Assembly: GCF_900070365.1 (NCBI RefSeq)
Contig: NZ_LN850107.1
Span: forward strand, 6,634,001-6,698,000
Length of the DNA: 64,000 nucleotides
Reading direction: 5' to 3'
From: Alloactinosynnema sp. L-07
Lineage (GTDB): Bacteria; Actinomycetota; Actinomycetes; Mycobacteriales; Pseudonocardiaceae
Shown here: in pieces, positions 50,751 through 59,082 of the stretch
How positions within the stretch are numbered: position 1 is the first letter of the stretch
How the letters are laid out: every line of letters starts with the position of its first letter
Program-made: the position numbers and the translations under genes
The notes under the pieces: model-generated
Told to the model about the DNA's origin: nothing
The model's input: only the letters and a program-made list of their open reading frames with translations
Databases searched by the model: none

Positions 50751-51194
50751 ATGTCCGAGATTGAACTCCAGATCAGCCTTAGCGAGTTGGACCTCAACGT
50801 CCTAGACGACGCCGTATCGGCAGATCCACACGTCCGTTACAAGGAGGGCTACGAGAACGCCGTCGTTGAGGCTGCGATCATCATCACCGCAGTGATTGCT
50901 GGTGCCAAACTGATCCTTCGGGTGTGGAAGGAGTTCCGTGGTGGCACGATCGTCAATCTGGTGACTCAGCCGATACTCGTGGAGAACGATCGAGACATCC
51001 CGTTCGGCATGTTCGTCGTCGTCACGAAGGACGGAAAGGTTCAGATCGAGGCGAAGGATGAGCCCAAAGACTCGCTAGAGCGCATGATCTCTGGATTCCT
51101 CGAACTTGGTATCAACGCTACCAAGGCCGCCGTCCAGAAGATTGTCGACGCGGCGACAAGAAGCGACGACGCCGCCGCACAACCTGCCACATAG
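50751..51194 (+). CDS. Small membrane-associated protein next to the proteasome-like gene
   Basis: A 147-residue protein of unknown family. The N-terminal 30 residues are acidic (EIELQISLSELDLNVLDDAV), followed by one hydrophobic helix (VVEAAIIITAVIAGAKLILRV), a basic turn, a beta-like segment (FGMFVVVTKDGKVQIEAK) and a helical C-terminus. ATG 50751 follows GGGAG. It ends 18 bp before the Ntn hydrolase gene, so they are almost certainly co-expressed. The layout recalls effector-associated small proteins of bacterial conflict systems, a weak structural analogy only. Confidence 0.7.
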   Translation: MSEIELQISLSELDLNVLDDAVSADPHVRYKEGYENAVVEAAIIITAVIAGAKLILRVWKEFRGGTIVNLVTQPILVENDRDIPFGMFVVVTKDGKVQIEAKDEPKDSLERMISGFLELGINATKAAVQKIVDAATRSDDAAAQPAT

Positions 51195-51212
51195 ATCACA
51201 AGTGGTGAAGCC

Positions 51213-52052
51213 ATGACGATCGCAGTTGCTGTCGTAGCCCCAGATGGAATCGTTCTGGCAAGTGACAGCCGGACTACCCTCATGCGTGGGGGGCCGCTTC
51301 GGTATCGCGTGGGCACAGACTACGCGCAGAAGCTTTTCTCTCCGTATGACGGGGTCGGTATCGCGCACTATGGCACGGCTACTATCGGTGATCAGACGAT
51401 TCTCGGCCTCGTAGAAGAGTTTGTGGCCAAGCAATTGAGGCCAGCAGCCCGGCCCTCTCCGCAGGACCTGGGGTCCCTGATAGAGGAATTCTTTACGCAA
51501 AAGATTGAAAGTGCGTCCGCGAGGGCCGACCGCCAGCCGCGCCCTGGAATTCTAGGCTTTCTGGTGGCTGGATACGACGCAAAAGGCATCGGCCGAGTTC
51601 TTGAGGTGTTACTTCCACGAAGCGCTTCGCGGCCAGCTGAACTTGATCACGGCATCAGCACGTTGAAACCAGGCGCGATCTTTCGGGGGCAGACAAGGTA
51701 CATTCGGCGGATGTTGGACGGTTGGGACCGCGAAATAGCAAATGAAAAGCTCACACGTTGGTTGGGCCTGTCCGAAAGGGAGGTGAGCTCCTTCCAAGGA
51801 TACTTCGAGGAATCTGCCAGCATGAGGATGCAGCGAATAATCACGCTGCAGGACGCTCTAGATTACGCCAGCTTTGTCGTGCGTATGGCTATTGACATGG
51901 ACCGCTTTACCGATGGAGTCGTCAATCAGCAGGGTGCCATGCCGGTATGTGGTGGTCGGGTGCAGGCGTTGATGGTCAGGCGAGACGTGGCACAGTGGGT
52001 AGTTCAACACACGGTGAAGATGATGTCTGGGGGAATTGGCGAGGGAGTATAG
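51213..52052 (+). CDS. Proteasome-type Ntn hydrolase (HslV/Anbu-like)
   Basis: A 279-residue protein whose start reads MTIAVAVVAPDGIVLASDSR. Removal of Met exposes Thr2; counting from it, Asp falls at position 17 and Arg at 19 exactly as in proteasome beta subunits, and Lys40 in YAQKLFSPYDGVGIAHYG fits the catalytic Lys33 after a short insertion. There is no propeptide, as in HslV and Anbu. It is longer than those proteins and has none of their usual partners (HslU, or the Anbu operon). Base composition is lower in GC than the flanks. Confidence 0.82.
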   Translation: MTIAVAVVAPDGIVLASDSRTTLMRGGPLRYRVGTDYAQKLFSPYDGVGIAHYGTATIGDQTILGLVEEFVAKQLRPAARPSPQDLGSLIEEFFTQKIESASARADRQPRPGILGFLVAGYDAKGIGRVLEVLLPRSASRPAELDHGISTLKPGAIFRGQTRYIRRMLDGWDREIANEKLTRWLGLSEREVSSFQGYFEESASMRMQRIITLQDALDYASFVVRMAIDMDRFTDGVVNQQGAMPVCGGRVQALMVRRDVAQWVVQHTVKMMSGGIGEGV

Positions 52053-52072
52053 CCGCACCACGGCAGAGTTTG

Positions 52073-52237
52073 TTATTCCCGCAGCAGATGCCCCTTATGT
52101 AGGTGGAAGGTGTCGGCCTTAATGTCACCGTCGGAAGTAGCCGCCCATTCCTGCCAAAGCGGCTCGTCGTTTTCGTCGTCATCGACCGTGACGTCCGGCT
52201 CGCACGTCGTTGCAGTCTTACCTTGGCAAGCGTCCAT
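52073..52237 (-). CDS. Small acidic protein, uncertain
   Basis: A 54-codon frame reading MDACQGKTATTCEPDVTVDD and ending in HLHKGHLLRE. The strongly acidic middle (DDDENDEP) and ordinary amino acid use make it more protein-like than neighbouring frames. A GAGG lies 11 bases before the ATG. It is convergent with the proteasome-like gene. No family is recognised. Confidence 0.4.
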   Translation of the reverse strand: MDACQGKTATTCEPDVTVDDDENDEPLWQEWAATSDGDIKADTFHLHKGHLLRE

Positions 52238-52416
52238 GCGCCGATTTTACCTCACAACCGCCGATCTGCGACCTTCGGGCGACCATCAAAAACGGGGCCT
52301 CTGTCGCGGTCTGGCCTGGCTGTCAATGGTCTTTCGGCCCCTTTCGTGGCGGCCAGTAGTCAGACTTATTGAGCATCGGCATGGCGTGATCTTGGCTAGC
52401 ACGGTGACCTGCGGGT
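52238..52416. other. Non-coding part of the island
   Basis: No supported gene or RNA; lower-GC spacer. Confidence 0.4.
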
Positions 52417-52701
52417 ATGTCAACCAGTACGCCCGTCCTGAATAAGCCTCAGCGTTACCGCTGGTTACACCTGGGATACGGCAGTCAGATGGGGGACTAC
52501 ATTCGAACCCTCGGGCGGCAGTCGGAGGGTGTCGAACCTCGAGCAAGCCTCAGCGAAGTCGTCCGGCGGACCTTCGACAAGTACGCGGGCGACATCGTTG
52601 ACCGGGCGATCGAAAATCGCCTAACAGGGGACGGCATCCCGTGCGCTGGAGGGTACGTGCTGCTAGTCGCGGCGACATTTCGTGTGCCTGGACATGACTG
52701 A
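52417..52701 (+). CDS. Hypothetical protein at the island's right edge
   Basis: A 94-residue frame starting MSTSTPVLNKPQRYRWLHLG, with a helical middle (LSEVVRRTFDKYAGDIVDRA) and a short hydrophobic end (GGYVLLVAATFRVPGHD). It matches no family I recognise and its abrupt end inside the terminator palindrome suggests a truncated gene. Low-GC composition agrees with the island. The ribosome-binding site is weak. Confidence 0.45.
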   Translation: MSTSTPVLNKPQRYRWLHLGYGSQMGDYIRTLGRQSEGVEPRASLSEVVRRTFDKYAGDIVDRAIENRLTGDGIPCAGGYVLLVAATFRVPGHD

Positions 52702-52740
52702 AGGGCGCCCAGTCAGTTGACTGGGCGCCCTTCAGTCATG
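52693..52740. terminator. Perfect 48-bp palindrome, bidirectional terminator
   Basis: CATGACTGAAGGGCGCCCAG onwards is followed by its exact reverse complement, giving 23-bp arms around GT. It sits between the island and the convergent thiolase gene, and the plus strand continues CTTTTGTGTTT. Confidence 0.93.
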
Positions 52741-52751
52741 CTTTTGTGTTT

Positions 52752-53972
52752 CTAGCTGAGGCGTTCCAGGACCATGGCCATGCCCTGGCCGCCGCCGACG
52801 CACATGGTTTCCAGGCCGAACTGCTTGTCGTGCCACTGCAGTGAGTTGATCAGCGTGGTCGCGATCCGCGCGCCGGTCATGCCGAAGGGGTGGCCGATGG
52901 CGATGGCGCCGCCATTGATGTTCAGTTTGTCCTCGTCGACGCCCAGGTCGCGGGCCGAGGGCAGGACCTGTGCGGCGAAGGCCTCGTTGATCTCGACTAG
53001 GTCAATGTCGCCGATGGTCAGGCCCGCGCGGGACAGGGCCTGCTTCGAGGCCTCGACCGGGCCAAGCCCCATGACCTCCGGGGACAGGCCGGAGACGCCG
53101 GTGGACACGATGCGGGCCAGCGGGGTCAGGCCGAGTTGCTTGGCCTTGGTGTCCGACATGATCACCAGGGCCGCCGCGCCGTCGTTGAGGGGGCAGCAGT
53201 TGCCCGCGGTGACGCGGCCGTCGGGGCGGAACACCGGCTTGAGGGTCGCGGTCTTCTCGTAGGTGATGCCCGGGCGGGGGCCGTCATCGGTGTCGACCAC
53301 GCGGCCGTCGGGCAGCGTGACCGGGGTGATCTCGCGGGCCCAGAAGCCGTCCTTGATGGCCTGCTCGGCCAGGTTCTGCGACCGGACGCCGAAGTGGTCC
53401 ATGTCCTCGCGGGTGACGCCCTTGAGCAGGGCGAGGTTCTCCGCGGTCTGGCCCATCGAGATGTACGCGTCCGGCACGATCCCGGTCGAGCGCGGGTCCG
53501 CCCACTCGCCCGCGCCGGTCTCGGCGACCGACTTCGTCCGGGTCTCGGCCTCTTCGAAGATCGGGTTGTGGGTGTCGGGCCACGAGTCCGAGCTGCCCTT
53601 GACGAACCGGGACACCGTCTCCACGCCGGCGGAGATGAACACGTCGCCCTCGCCCGCCTTGATGGCGTGCAGGGCCATGCGGGTGGTCTGCAGCGAGGAA
53701 GCGCAGTACCGGGTCACGGTGCACCCTGGCAGGTGGTCGTAGCCGAGCAGGACCGACACGATCCGGCCCAGGTTGTTGCCCTGTTCGCCGCCGGGCAGGC
53801 CGCAGCCGAGCATCAGGTCGTCGATCTCGGTGGGGTCGAGCGCGGGCACCTTGTCCAGGGCGGCGCGCACCATCTGCGCGGTGAGGTCGTCCGGGCGGAT
53901 GTCGACCAGCGACCCCTTCCCGGCCCGCCCGATGGGGGATCGGACAGCGGAGACGATGACAGCCTCTGGCAT
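52752..53972 (-). CDS. Acetyl-CoA acetyltransferase (thiolase)
   Basis: A 406-residue thiolase for acyl-CoA cleavage or acetoacetyl-CoA formation. The nucleophilic Cys90 lies in RYCASSLQT. The His in GHPFGMTGAR and the second Cys in CVGGGQGMAM complete the active site, and NEAFAAQ is also present. Length is typical. The start at 53972 (MPEAVIVSAVRSP) is favoured; a Met four codons upstream is possible. A palindromic operator candidate precedes it. Confidence 0.95.
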   Translation of the reverse strand: MPEAVIVSAVRSPIGRAGKGSLVDIRPDDLTAQMVRAALDKVPALDPTEIDDLMLGCGLPGGEQGNNLGRIVSVLLGYDHLPGCTVTRYCASSLQTTRMALHAIKAGEGDVFISAGVETVSRFVKGSSDSWPDTHNPIFEEAETRTKSVAETGAGEWADPRSTGIVPDAYISMGQTAENLALLKGVTREDMDHFGVRSQNLAEQAIKDGFWAREITPVTLPDGRVVDTDDGPRPGITYEKTATLKPVFRPDGRVTAGNCCPLNDGAAALVIMSDTKAKQLGLTPLARIVSTGVSGLSPEVMGLGPVEASKQALSRAGLTIGDIDLVEINEAFAAQVLPSARDLGVDEDKLNINGGAIAIGHPFGMTGARIATTLINSLQWHDKQFGLETMCVGGGQGMAMVLERLS

Positions 53973-54010
53973 GGCGGACTCCATTCGCGATGTCGCAGGT
54001 ACAGGCCGAA

Positions 54011-54028
54011 GGTTACTCCTGAGTAACC
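54011..54028. promoter_or_regulatory. Palindromic operator candidate before the thiolase gene
   Basis: GGTTACTC-CT-GAGTAACC is an 8+8 bp perfect inverted repeat 39 bp upstream of the thiolase start. Its form suits a TetR-family regulator of fatty acid genes, which is an inference from shape and position. Confidence 0.65.
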
Positions 54029-54067
54029 CACGGCGCCGCAGCTGAGCCGCGATGTGAGCGTCGTTGC

Positions 54068-54886
54068 TCAGCCGCTCTCCGCACCTTCCCACACACCTGC
54101 CGCCGCGCACAGCGGGGCGAGCGTCACACCGGCGGCCAAGGCGTAGCCGTCGCCGTTGGGGTGGAAGCGGTCCGGGCTGAACAGTTCCTCCGGCCGCTCG
54201 TAGAACGCCGGGCTCAGCAGCGCCGCCAGTGGCACCGCCGTGGCCTGCGTGCGGCCTAGTTCCCTGGTCTGCGCCCTGGCCAGGGCCAGGCTCCAGCGCT
54301 GGGCGACGGTGCGCAGCGGCTGCGGGATCGGCCGGATCGCGCCCAGGTCCGGGCAGGTCCCGACGACGACGCCCGAGCCTGCCTCGGTCAGCCGACGCAC
54401 CTGGGCGGCCAGCAGCGCCGCCGACGTGCCGATCCGCATCTTGGCAGTCACGTCGTTGCCGCCGATCATGATCAGCGCGACCGTGGGCGGAAGCTTCAGC
54501 GCCGCGTCGACCTGGCCGACCAGGTCGGCCGTGCGCGACCCGCTCACCGCGTGGGTGACCAGCCGCACCGGCCTGCCAGACGCCTGGGCCAGGGCCTTGG
54601 CCAGCACGACCCCAGGCAGCCGGTCGGCCGACTCGGCGCCAAGGCCCGCGGCGCTGGAGTCGCCGAACATGGCGAAGGTCACCACGTCGGTGGTCGACAG
54701 GGCCAACGGGCCCGTCCCGTCCGGCCGGTAGACGCCGTCGGCGTTGAACGGCAGGTCACGCGGGACGCCGATGATCGACCGCGCCTGGCGTGACTGGGTG
54801 TTGAGCAGGGTGTACGCGGCGCCGGACAGCCCGCCCACCGATCCGGCCGCCACCGCGGCCATGCGCAAAGCGCGAATCCCGACCAT
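54068..54886 (-). CDS. Secreted SGNH-type lipase/esterase
   Basis: A 272-residue hydrolase of the GDSL/SGNH superfamily. Block I reads FAMFGDSSAAGLGAE with the Ser, the Asn block is MIGGNDVTAK, and the terminal DRFHPNGDGY holds the Asp-x-x-His pair. The N-terminus (RALRMAAVAAGSVGGLSGAA) is a signal peptide or anchor. The ATG at 54886 is preceded by AGGGGAGG on the coding strand. It may act on envelope lipids or acyl groups. Confidence 0.93.
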   Translation of the reverse strand: MVGIRALRMAAVAAGSVGGLSGAAYTLLNTQSRQARSIIGVPRDLPFNADGVYRPDGTGPLALSTTDVVTFAMFGDSSAAGLGAESADRLPGVVLAKALAQASGRPVRLVTHAVSGSRTADLVGQVDAALKLPPTVALIMIGGNDVTAKMRIGTSAALLAAQVRRLTEAGSGVVVGTCPDLGAIRPIPQPLRTVAQRWSLALARAQTRELGRTQATAVPLAALLSPAFYERPEELFSPDRFHPNGDGYALAAGVTLAPLCAAAGVWEGAESG

Positions 54887-55038
54887 CGTGTGCCTCCCCT
54901 CCACAGTGCATACAAGACGTATCGCTTAACCCATTGGTTCCTTACGCATCAGGAGACAGCAATGTCCCGTTCGGATACGTGCCGACGGATAGGCTGACCC
55001 GGAAGGTTCTGTGAATGTGACCCATCGAAGGAGCCCCG

Positions 55039-56418
55039 GTGCAGTACGTCGACCACATCATCGATCTCGTCGGTGACACGCCGCTGGTCAAGCTGAACTC
55101 GCTCGCGCACGGACTGGCCCCGACGGTGCTGGCGAAGGTCGAGTACTTCAACCCCGGCGGCAGCGTGAAGGACCGCATCGCCCTGCGCATGGTCGAGGCG
55201 GCCGAGAAGTCCGGCGCGCTGCAGCCCGGCGGCACGATCGTGGAGCCCACGTCCGGCAACACCGGCGTCGGCCTGGCCTTGGTGGCCCAGCGCAAGGGCT
55301 ACAAGTGCGTGTTCGTCTGCCCCGACAAGGTCAGCGAGGACAAGCGCAACGTCCTCAAGGCCTACGGCGCCGAGGTCGTGGTCTGCCCGACCGCCGTCGC
55401 GCCCGAGCACCCGGACTCGTACTACAACGTCTCCGACCGGCTGGTCCGCGAGATCGAGGGCGCCTGGAAGCCCGACCAGTACTCCAACCCCGAGAACCCG
55501 CTGAGCCACTACTACTCGACCGGCCCCGAGTTGTGGCGCCAGACCGAGGGCAAGATCACCCACTTTGTGGCGGGCGTCGGCACCGGCGGCACCATCTCCG
55601 GCACCGGCCGGTACCTCAAGGAGGTCTCCGACGGCCGCGTGCAGGTCATCGGCGCCGACCCGGAGGGCTCGGTCTACTCCGGCGGCTCCGGCCGCCCGTA
55701 CCTGGTCGAGGGCGTCGGCGAGGACTTCTGGCCGACGACCTACGACCGCGAGGTCGCCGACGAGATCATCGCCGTCTCCGACGCCGAGTCCTTCGACGTC
55801 ACCCGCAGGCTCGCCCGTGAGGAAGGCCTGCTGGTCGGCGGCTCGTGCGGAATGGCGGCGGCCGCGGCGCTGCGCCTGGCCTCGCGCCTCGGCCCCGACG
55901 ACGTGGTCGTCGTGCTGCTGCCCGACGGCGGCCGCGGTTACCTGTCGAAGGTCTTCAACGACTCGTGGATGGCCCAGTACGGTTTCCTCCCGCCCGAGCA
56001 CTCCGGCGCCACCGTCGGTGACGTGCTGCGCCGCAAGAGCGCGTCGGGCACCACCGTGCCGGACTTCATCCACGCCCACCCGGGCGAGACCGTCGCCGAC
56101 GCGGTCGCCGTGCTGCGCGAGTTCGGCGTCAGCCAGATGCCCGTCGTCAACGCCGAGCCGCCGGTCATGGCCGCCGAGGTCGTCGGCGCGGTCAACGAGC
56201 GCGACCTGCTCGACGCCCTGTTCGCGGGCAAGGCCGCCCTGGCCGACCGCGTCGACCAGCACATGTCCCCGCCGCTGCCGACCATCGGCGCGGGTGAGCA
56301 GGTCAGCGTCGCCATGCACGCGCTTTCGGCCGCCGACGGCGCGCTGGTGCTCATTGACGGGAAGCCCGCAGGGGTCGTGACCAGGCAGGACCTCCTCGGA
56401 TTCCTGGCTGGCCGGTGA
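55039..56418 (+). CDS. cbs: Cystathionine beta-synthase
   Basis: A 459-residue PLP enzyme that condenses serine and homocysteine into cystathionine. The PLP lysine is Lys44 in GGSVKDR, with the substrate loop PTSGNTG and the phosphate loop GTGGTISGTG. Two CBS repeats occupy about residues 330-459 (FIHAHPGETVADAVAVL and MSPPLPTIGAGEQVSVA). The start is the GTG after AAGGAG. A cystathionine gamma-lyase/synthase lies 1.5 kb downstream, giving both steps of transsulfuration. Confidence 0.94.
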   Translation: MQYVDHIIDLVGDTPLVKLNSLAHGLAPTVLAKVEYFNPGGSVKDRIALRMVEAAEKSGALQPGGTIVEPTSGNTGVGLALVAQRKGYKCVFVCPDKVSEDKRNVLKAYGAEVVVCPTAVAPEHPDSYYNVSDRLVREIEGAWKPDQYSNPENPLSHYYSTGPELWRQTEGKITHFVAGVGTGGTISGTGRYLKEVSDGRVQVIGADPEGSVYSGGSGRPYLVEGVGEDFWPTTYDREVADEIIAVSDAESFDVTRRLAREEGLLVGGSCGMAAAAALRLASRLGPDDVVVVLLPDGGRGYLSKVFNDSWMAQYGFLPPEHSGATVGDVLRRKSASGTTVPDFIHAHPGETVADAVAVLREFGVSQMPVVNAEPPVMAAEVVGAVNERDLLDALFAGKAALADRVDQHMSPPLPTIGAGEQVSVAMHALSAADGALVLIDGKPAGVVTRQDLLGFLAGR

Positions 56419-56524
56419 TGCCTCCGGCGTGGATGGCGGCCGAACCCCACGGTGGTGTCACTGATCCGATAGCGTTACCCGCGATGCAAGCTGACATTCC
56501 AGGTCAAAAGGGGTGGGATACCCG

Positions 56525-57775
56525 ATGAGTGCTCCCCAGCCGCCGAACGAGCCTTGGCAGGGCGGTCCGCCCCAGCAGTGGCCCGGCCAGGACCAGGGCC
56601 AGCCTGGCTACCCGGCACCAGAGCAGCCTTACACCGCCGCAGGCGACAACACCGGCGCCGACGGCGTCGAACGGACCCAGGCCATCCGCCCCGGCCAGCC
56701 CCTCCCGGGCGCCGAGGATGACGGCAACGACCGCACGCAGGTCGTGCGCCCCGGCCAGACGCCGCCGCCCGGCGCCCCCGGCCCGGCCGAGGCGACTCAG
56801 ATGGTGCCGCCCGGCTCGGTGCCGCAGAACCCGCCGTACGCGCCTCCGGGTGCGCCGCAGTCGCCTCCCGGCGGCTTCGGTCAGCCGCAGCAGCCCTACG
56901 GCCAGCCTGGCTTCCAGCAGCAGCAGCAGCCGGGCGGTTTCGGCGGTCCGCCGCAGGGTGGCTTCGGCCAGCAGCCCGGCGGCTACCCGCCCCCCGGCGG
57001 CTTCGCCCAGCAGGGCGGCCTCGGCGCGGCCCCGAACTTCGGCGGCCAGGGCGCCAACACAGGCATGATCTCGATGATCGTCCTCGGCGTCGTGGCGGTG
57101 CTCGGCTTGATCAGCGCCATCATGGGCATCTCGCTGATGTCGGACTTCTCCAGCGTCAGCGGCGCCTGTGACAGCATTCCGGCGGGCCAGTTCCGGCAGC
57201 AGTGTGAGGACACGGTGCCCAGCTACGGCATCAACGTGTTCTTCTCGCTCCTGCAGATCGTCGGCGGTGCGGCCGCTGTCGCGGGTGCGGTCCTCCTCTT
57301 CATGAAGAAGACCAACTTCGCGCACATGCTGATCGCCGGTGGCGGTGCGGTCGTGCTCATCGTGGCGATCCTGAACGGTGCGACGGTCACCTTCCGCGGC
57401 AGCATCACCACCTCGCTGCTGTTCGGTCTGATCATCACCGCGGCAGGCGCGATGGCGTTCTTCCCGCAGACCAGGGACTTCCTGTTCTCGGCGCCCGCAC
57501 TGGGCTCGACCGGCTTCTCGCCGCCGCCGCCCGGGTTCGGGCAGCAGCCGCCGCAGCAGCAGGGTTTCGGGCAGCCGCAGCAGGGCTTTGGTCAGCCGCC
57601 GCAGCAGCAGGGTTTCGGGCAGCAGCCCCCGCAGCAGGGCTTCGGCCAGCCGCAGACCCCGCCGCCCGGGTTCGGCCAGCCGCCGCAGCAGCAGGGCTAC
57701 GGCCAGCAGCCCCCGCAGGGCTACGGTCAGCAGCCGCCGCCTCCGGGTGGTCAGCAGCCGCCGCAGCAGTGGTGA
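56525..57775 (+). CDS. Pro/Gln/Gly-rich membrane protein
   Basis: A 416-residue protein of unknown function between the two transsulfuration genes. Residues 1-175 are low complexity (PQQPYGQPGFQQQQQPGG), a central part has four hydrophobic segments (MISMIVLGVVAVLGLISAI, FFSLLQIVGGAAAVAGAVLL, MLIAGGGAVVLIVAIL and SLLFGLIITAAGAMAFF), and the C-terminal 80 residues repeat QQGFGQPPQQ-like units. A short loop holds two Cys (SGACDSIPAGQFRQQC) that could form a disulfide. Start ATG 56525 or GTG 56513. Confidence 0.8.
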   Translation: MSAPQPPNEPWQGGPPQQWPGQDQGQPGYPAPEQPYTAAGDNTGADGVERTQAIRPGQPLPGAEDDGNDRTQVVRPGQTPPPGAPGPAEATQMVPPGSVPQNPPYAPPGAPQSPPGGFGQPQQPYGQPGFQQQQQPGGFGGPPQGGFGQQPGGYPPPGGFAQQGGLGAAPNFGGQGANTGMISMIVLGVVAVLGLISAIMGISLMSDFSSVSGACDSIPAGQFRQQCEDTVPSYGINVFFSLLQIVGGAAAVAGAVLLFMKKTNFAHMLIAGGGAVVLIVAILNGATVTFRGSITTSLLFGLIITAAGAMAFFPQTRDFLFSAPALGSTGFSPPPPGFGQQPPQQQGFGQPQQGFGQPPQQQGFGQQPPQQGFGQPQTPPPGFGQPPQQQGYGQQPPQGYGQQPPPPGGQQPPQQW

Positions 57776-57787
57776 TCTAGTTCGTCC

Positions 57788-57824
57788 ACAGTGGGCCCCA
57801 GCCGAGTCGGCTGGGGCCCACTGT
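57788..57824 (+). terminator. Terminator hairpin
   Basis: ACAGTGGGCCCCAGCC and GGCTGGGGCCCACTGT form a perfect 16-bp stem with a 5-base loop after the Pro/Gln-rich protein gene. Confidence 0.9.
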
Positions 57825-57909
57825 CGTTTGGCTGTCCACATCTTCGGAGTTGTCCACAGCCGCTGGGTGCGGCACGCGCGGGTGGGTGCTGGAGCCGTAG
57901 CCTTGTGCC

Positions 57910-59061
57910 ATGGCTGACGACTTCACCCGCTTGGGCTTCGAGACCCGGGCCATCCACGCGGGGCAGGAACCTGATTCGCGGACCGGCGCGGTGATCGTGC
58001 CGATCTACCAGACCTCCACCTTCGCCCAGGACGGCGTCGGCGGGCTGCGTGAGGGGTATGAGTACTCCCGCACCGCCAACCCGACCAGGACGGCCCTCGA
58101 AGGCGCCCTCGCGGCCCTGGAGGGTGGGGCCCACGCGCTCGCGTTCGCCTCGGGGATGGCGGCCACCGACACGGCGCTGCGCAGCATGACCAAGCCGGGG
58201 GACCACATCGTCCTCGGCAGCGACGCCTACGGCGGCACCTTCCGGCTCATCGACAAGGTGTTGACGCTCTGGGGCGTCGAGTACACCGCCGCCGATCTGC
58301 ACGACCTCGACGCCACCCGCGCCGCGGTCCGGCCGAACACGAAGGTGATCTGGTCTGAGACACCGACCAACCCGCTGCTCGGCATCGCCGACATCGCCGC
58401 GCTCGCATCGATCGCGGCTGAGGCCGGGGCGAAACTGGTCATCGACAACACCTTCGCCACCCCATACCTGCAAACCCCGCTGGCCCTCGGCGCCGATGTC
58501 GTCCTGCACTCGACGACGAAGTACCTAGGCGGCCACTCCGATGTGGTCGGCGGCGCGCTGGTGACGTCGGACAGTGCGCTCAACGAGGCGTTCGCGTTCC
58601 TGCGCAACTCGGCGGGCGGGGTGCCCGGCCCGTTCGACTCCTGGCTGACCCTGCGCGGGGCCAAGACGCTGGCGCTGCGGATGGAGAAGCACAGCGACAA
58701 CGCCGAGCGGATCGTCGAGACCCTGCTGCGCAGCGACAAGATCAGCAAGGTCTACTACCCGGGCCTGAGCGAGCACCCCGGCCACGAGATCGCAGCCAAG
58801 CAGATGCGCCGCTTCGGCGGGATGGTGTCGTTCAGCGTCGCGGCCGGTGAGCAGGCCGCGCTCGACCTCGTCGCGCGCACCAAGCTGTTCACCCTGGCCG
58901 AGTCCCTCGGCGGCATCGAGTCGCTGATCGAGCACCCGGGTCGGATGACCCACGCCAGCACCGCGGGTTCGCCGCTGCAGGTCCCGGCCGACCTGGTGCG
59001 GCTGTCGGTCGGCATCGAGGACAGCGCCGACCTCATCCAAGACCTGGTCTCCGCCCTGTAA
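57910..59061 (+). CDS. Cystathionine gamma-lyase / gamma-synthase
   Basis: A 383-residue PLP enzyme of the Cys/Met metabolism family. The PLP lysine is Lys204 in HSTTKYLGGHSD. Tyr and Arg of EYSRTANPTR, SGMAATDTA and DNTFATPYLQ are in the right places. Sequence alone does not separate lyase (cystathionine to cysteine) from synthase (succinyl-/acetyl-homoserine to cystathionine); the nearby beta-synthase favours a role in transsulfuration. Both activities occur in actinobacterial homologues. Confidence 0.93.
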   Translation: MADDFTRLGFETRAIHAGQEPDSRTGAVIVPIYQTSTFAQDGVGGLREGYEYSRTANPTRTALEGALAALEGGAHALAFASGMAATDTALRSMTKPGDHIVLGSDAYGGTFRLIDKVLTLWGVEYTAADLHDLDATRAAVRPNTKVIWSETPTNPLLGIADIAALASIAAEAGAKLVIDNTFATPYLQTPLALGADVVLHSTTKYLGGHSDVVGGALVTSDSALNEAFAFLRNSAGGVPGPFDSWLTLRGAKTLALRMEKHSDNAERIVETLLRSDKISKVYYPGLSEHPGHEIAAKQMRRFGGMVSFSVAAGEQAALDLVARTKLFTLAESLGGIESLIEHPGRMTHASTAGSPLQVPADLVRLSVGIEDSADLIQDLVSAL

Positions 59062-59082
59062 ACACCGGACACCCACGATCAC

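Noticed and set aside
49160-50797. N-terminal extension of the deacetylase-like protein on the minus strand
   Set aside because: It is antisense to the Bax inhibitor gene; the membrane anchor begins at the internal Met at 49159.
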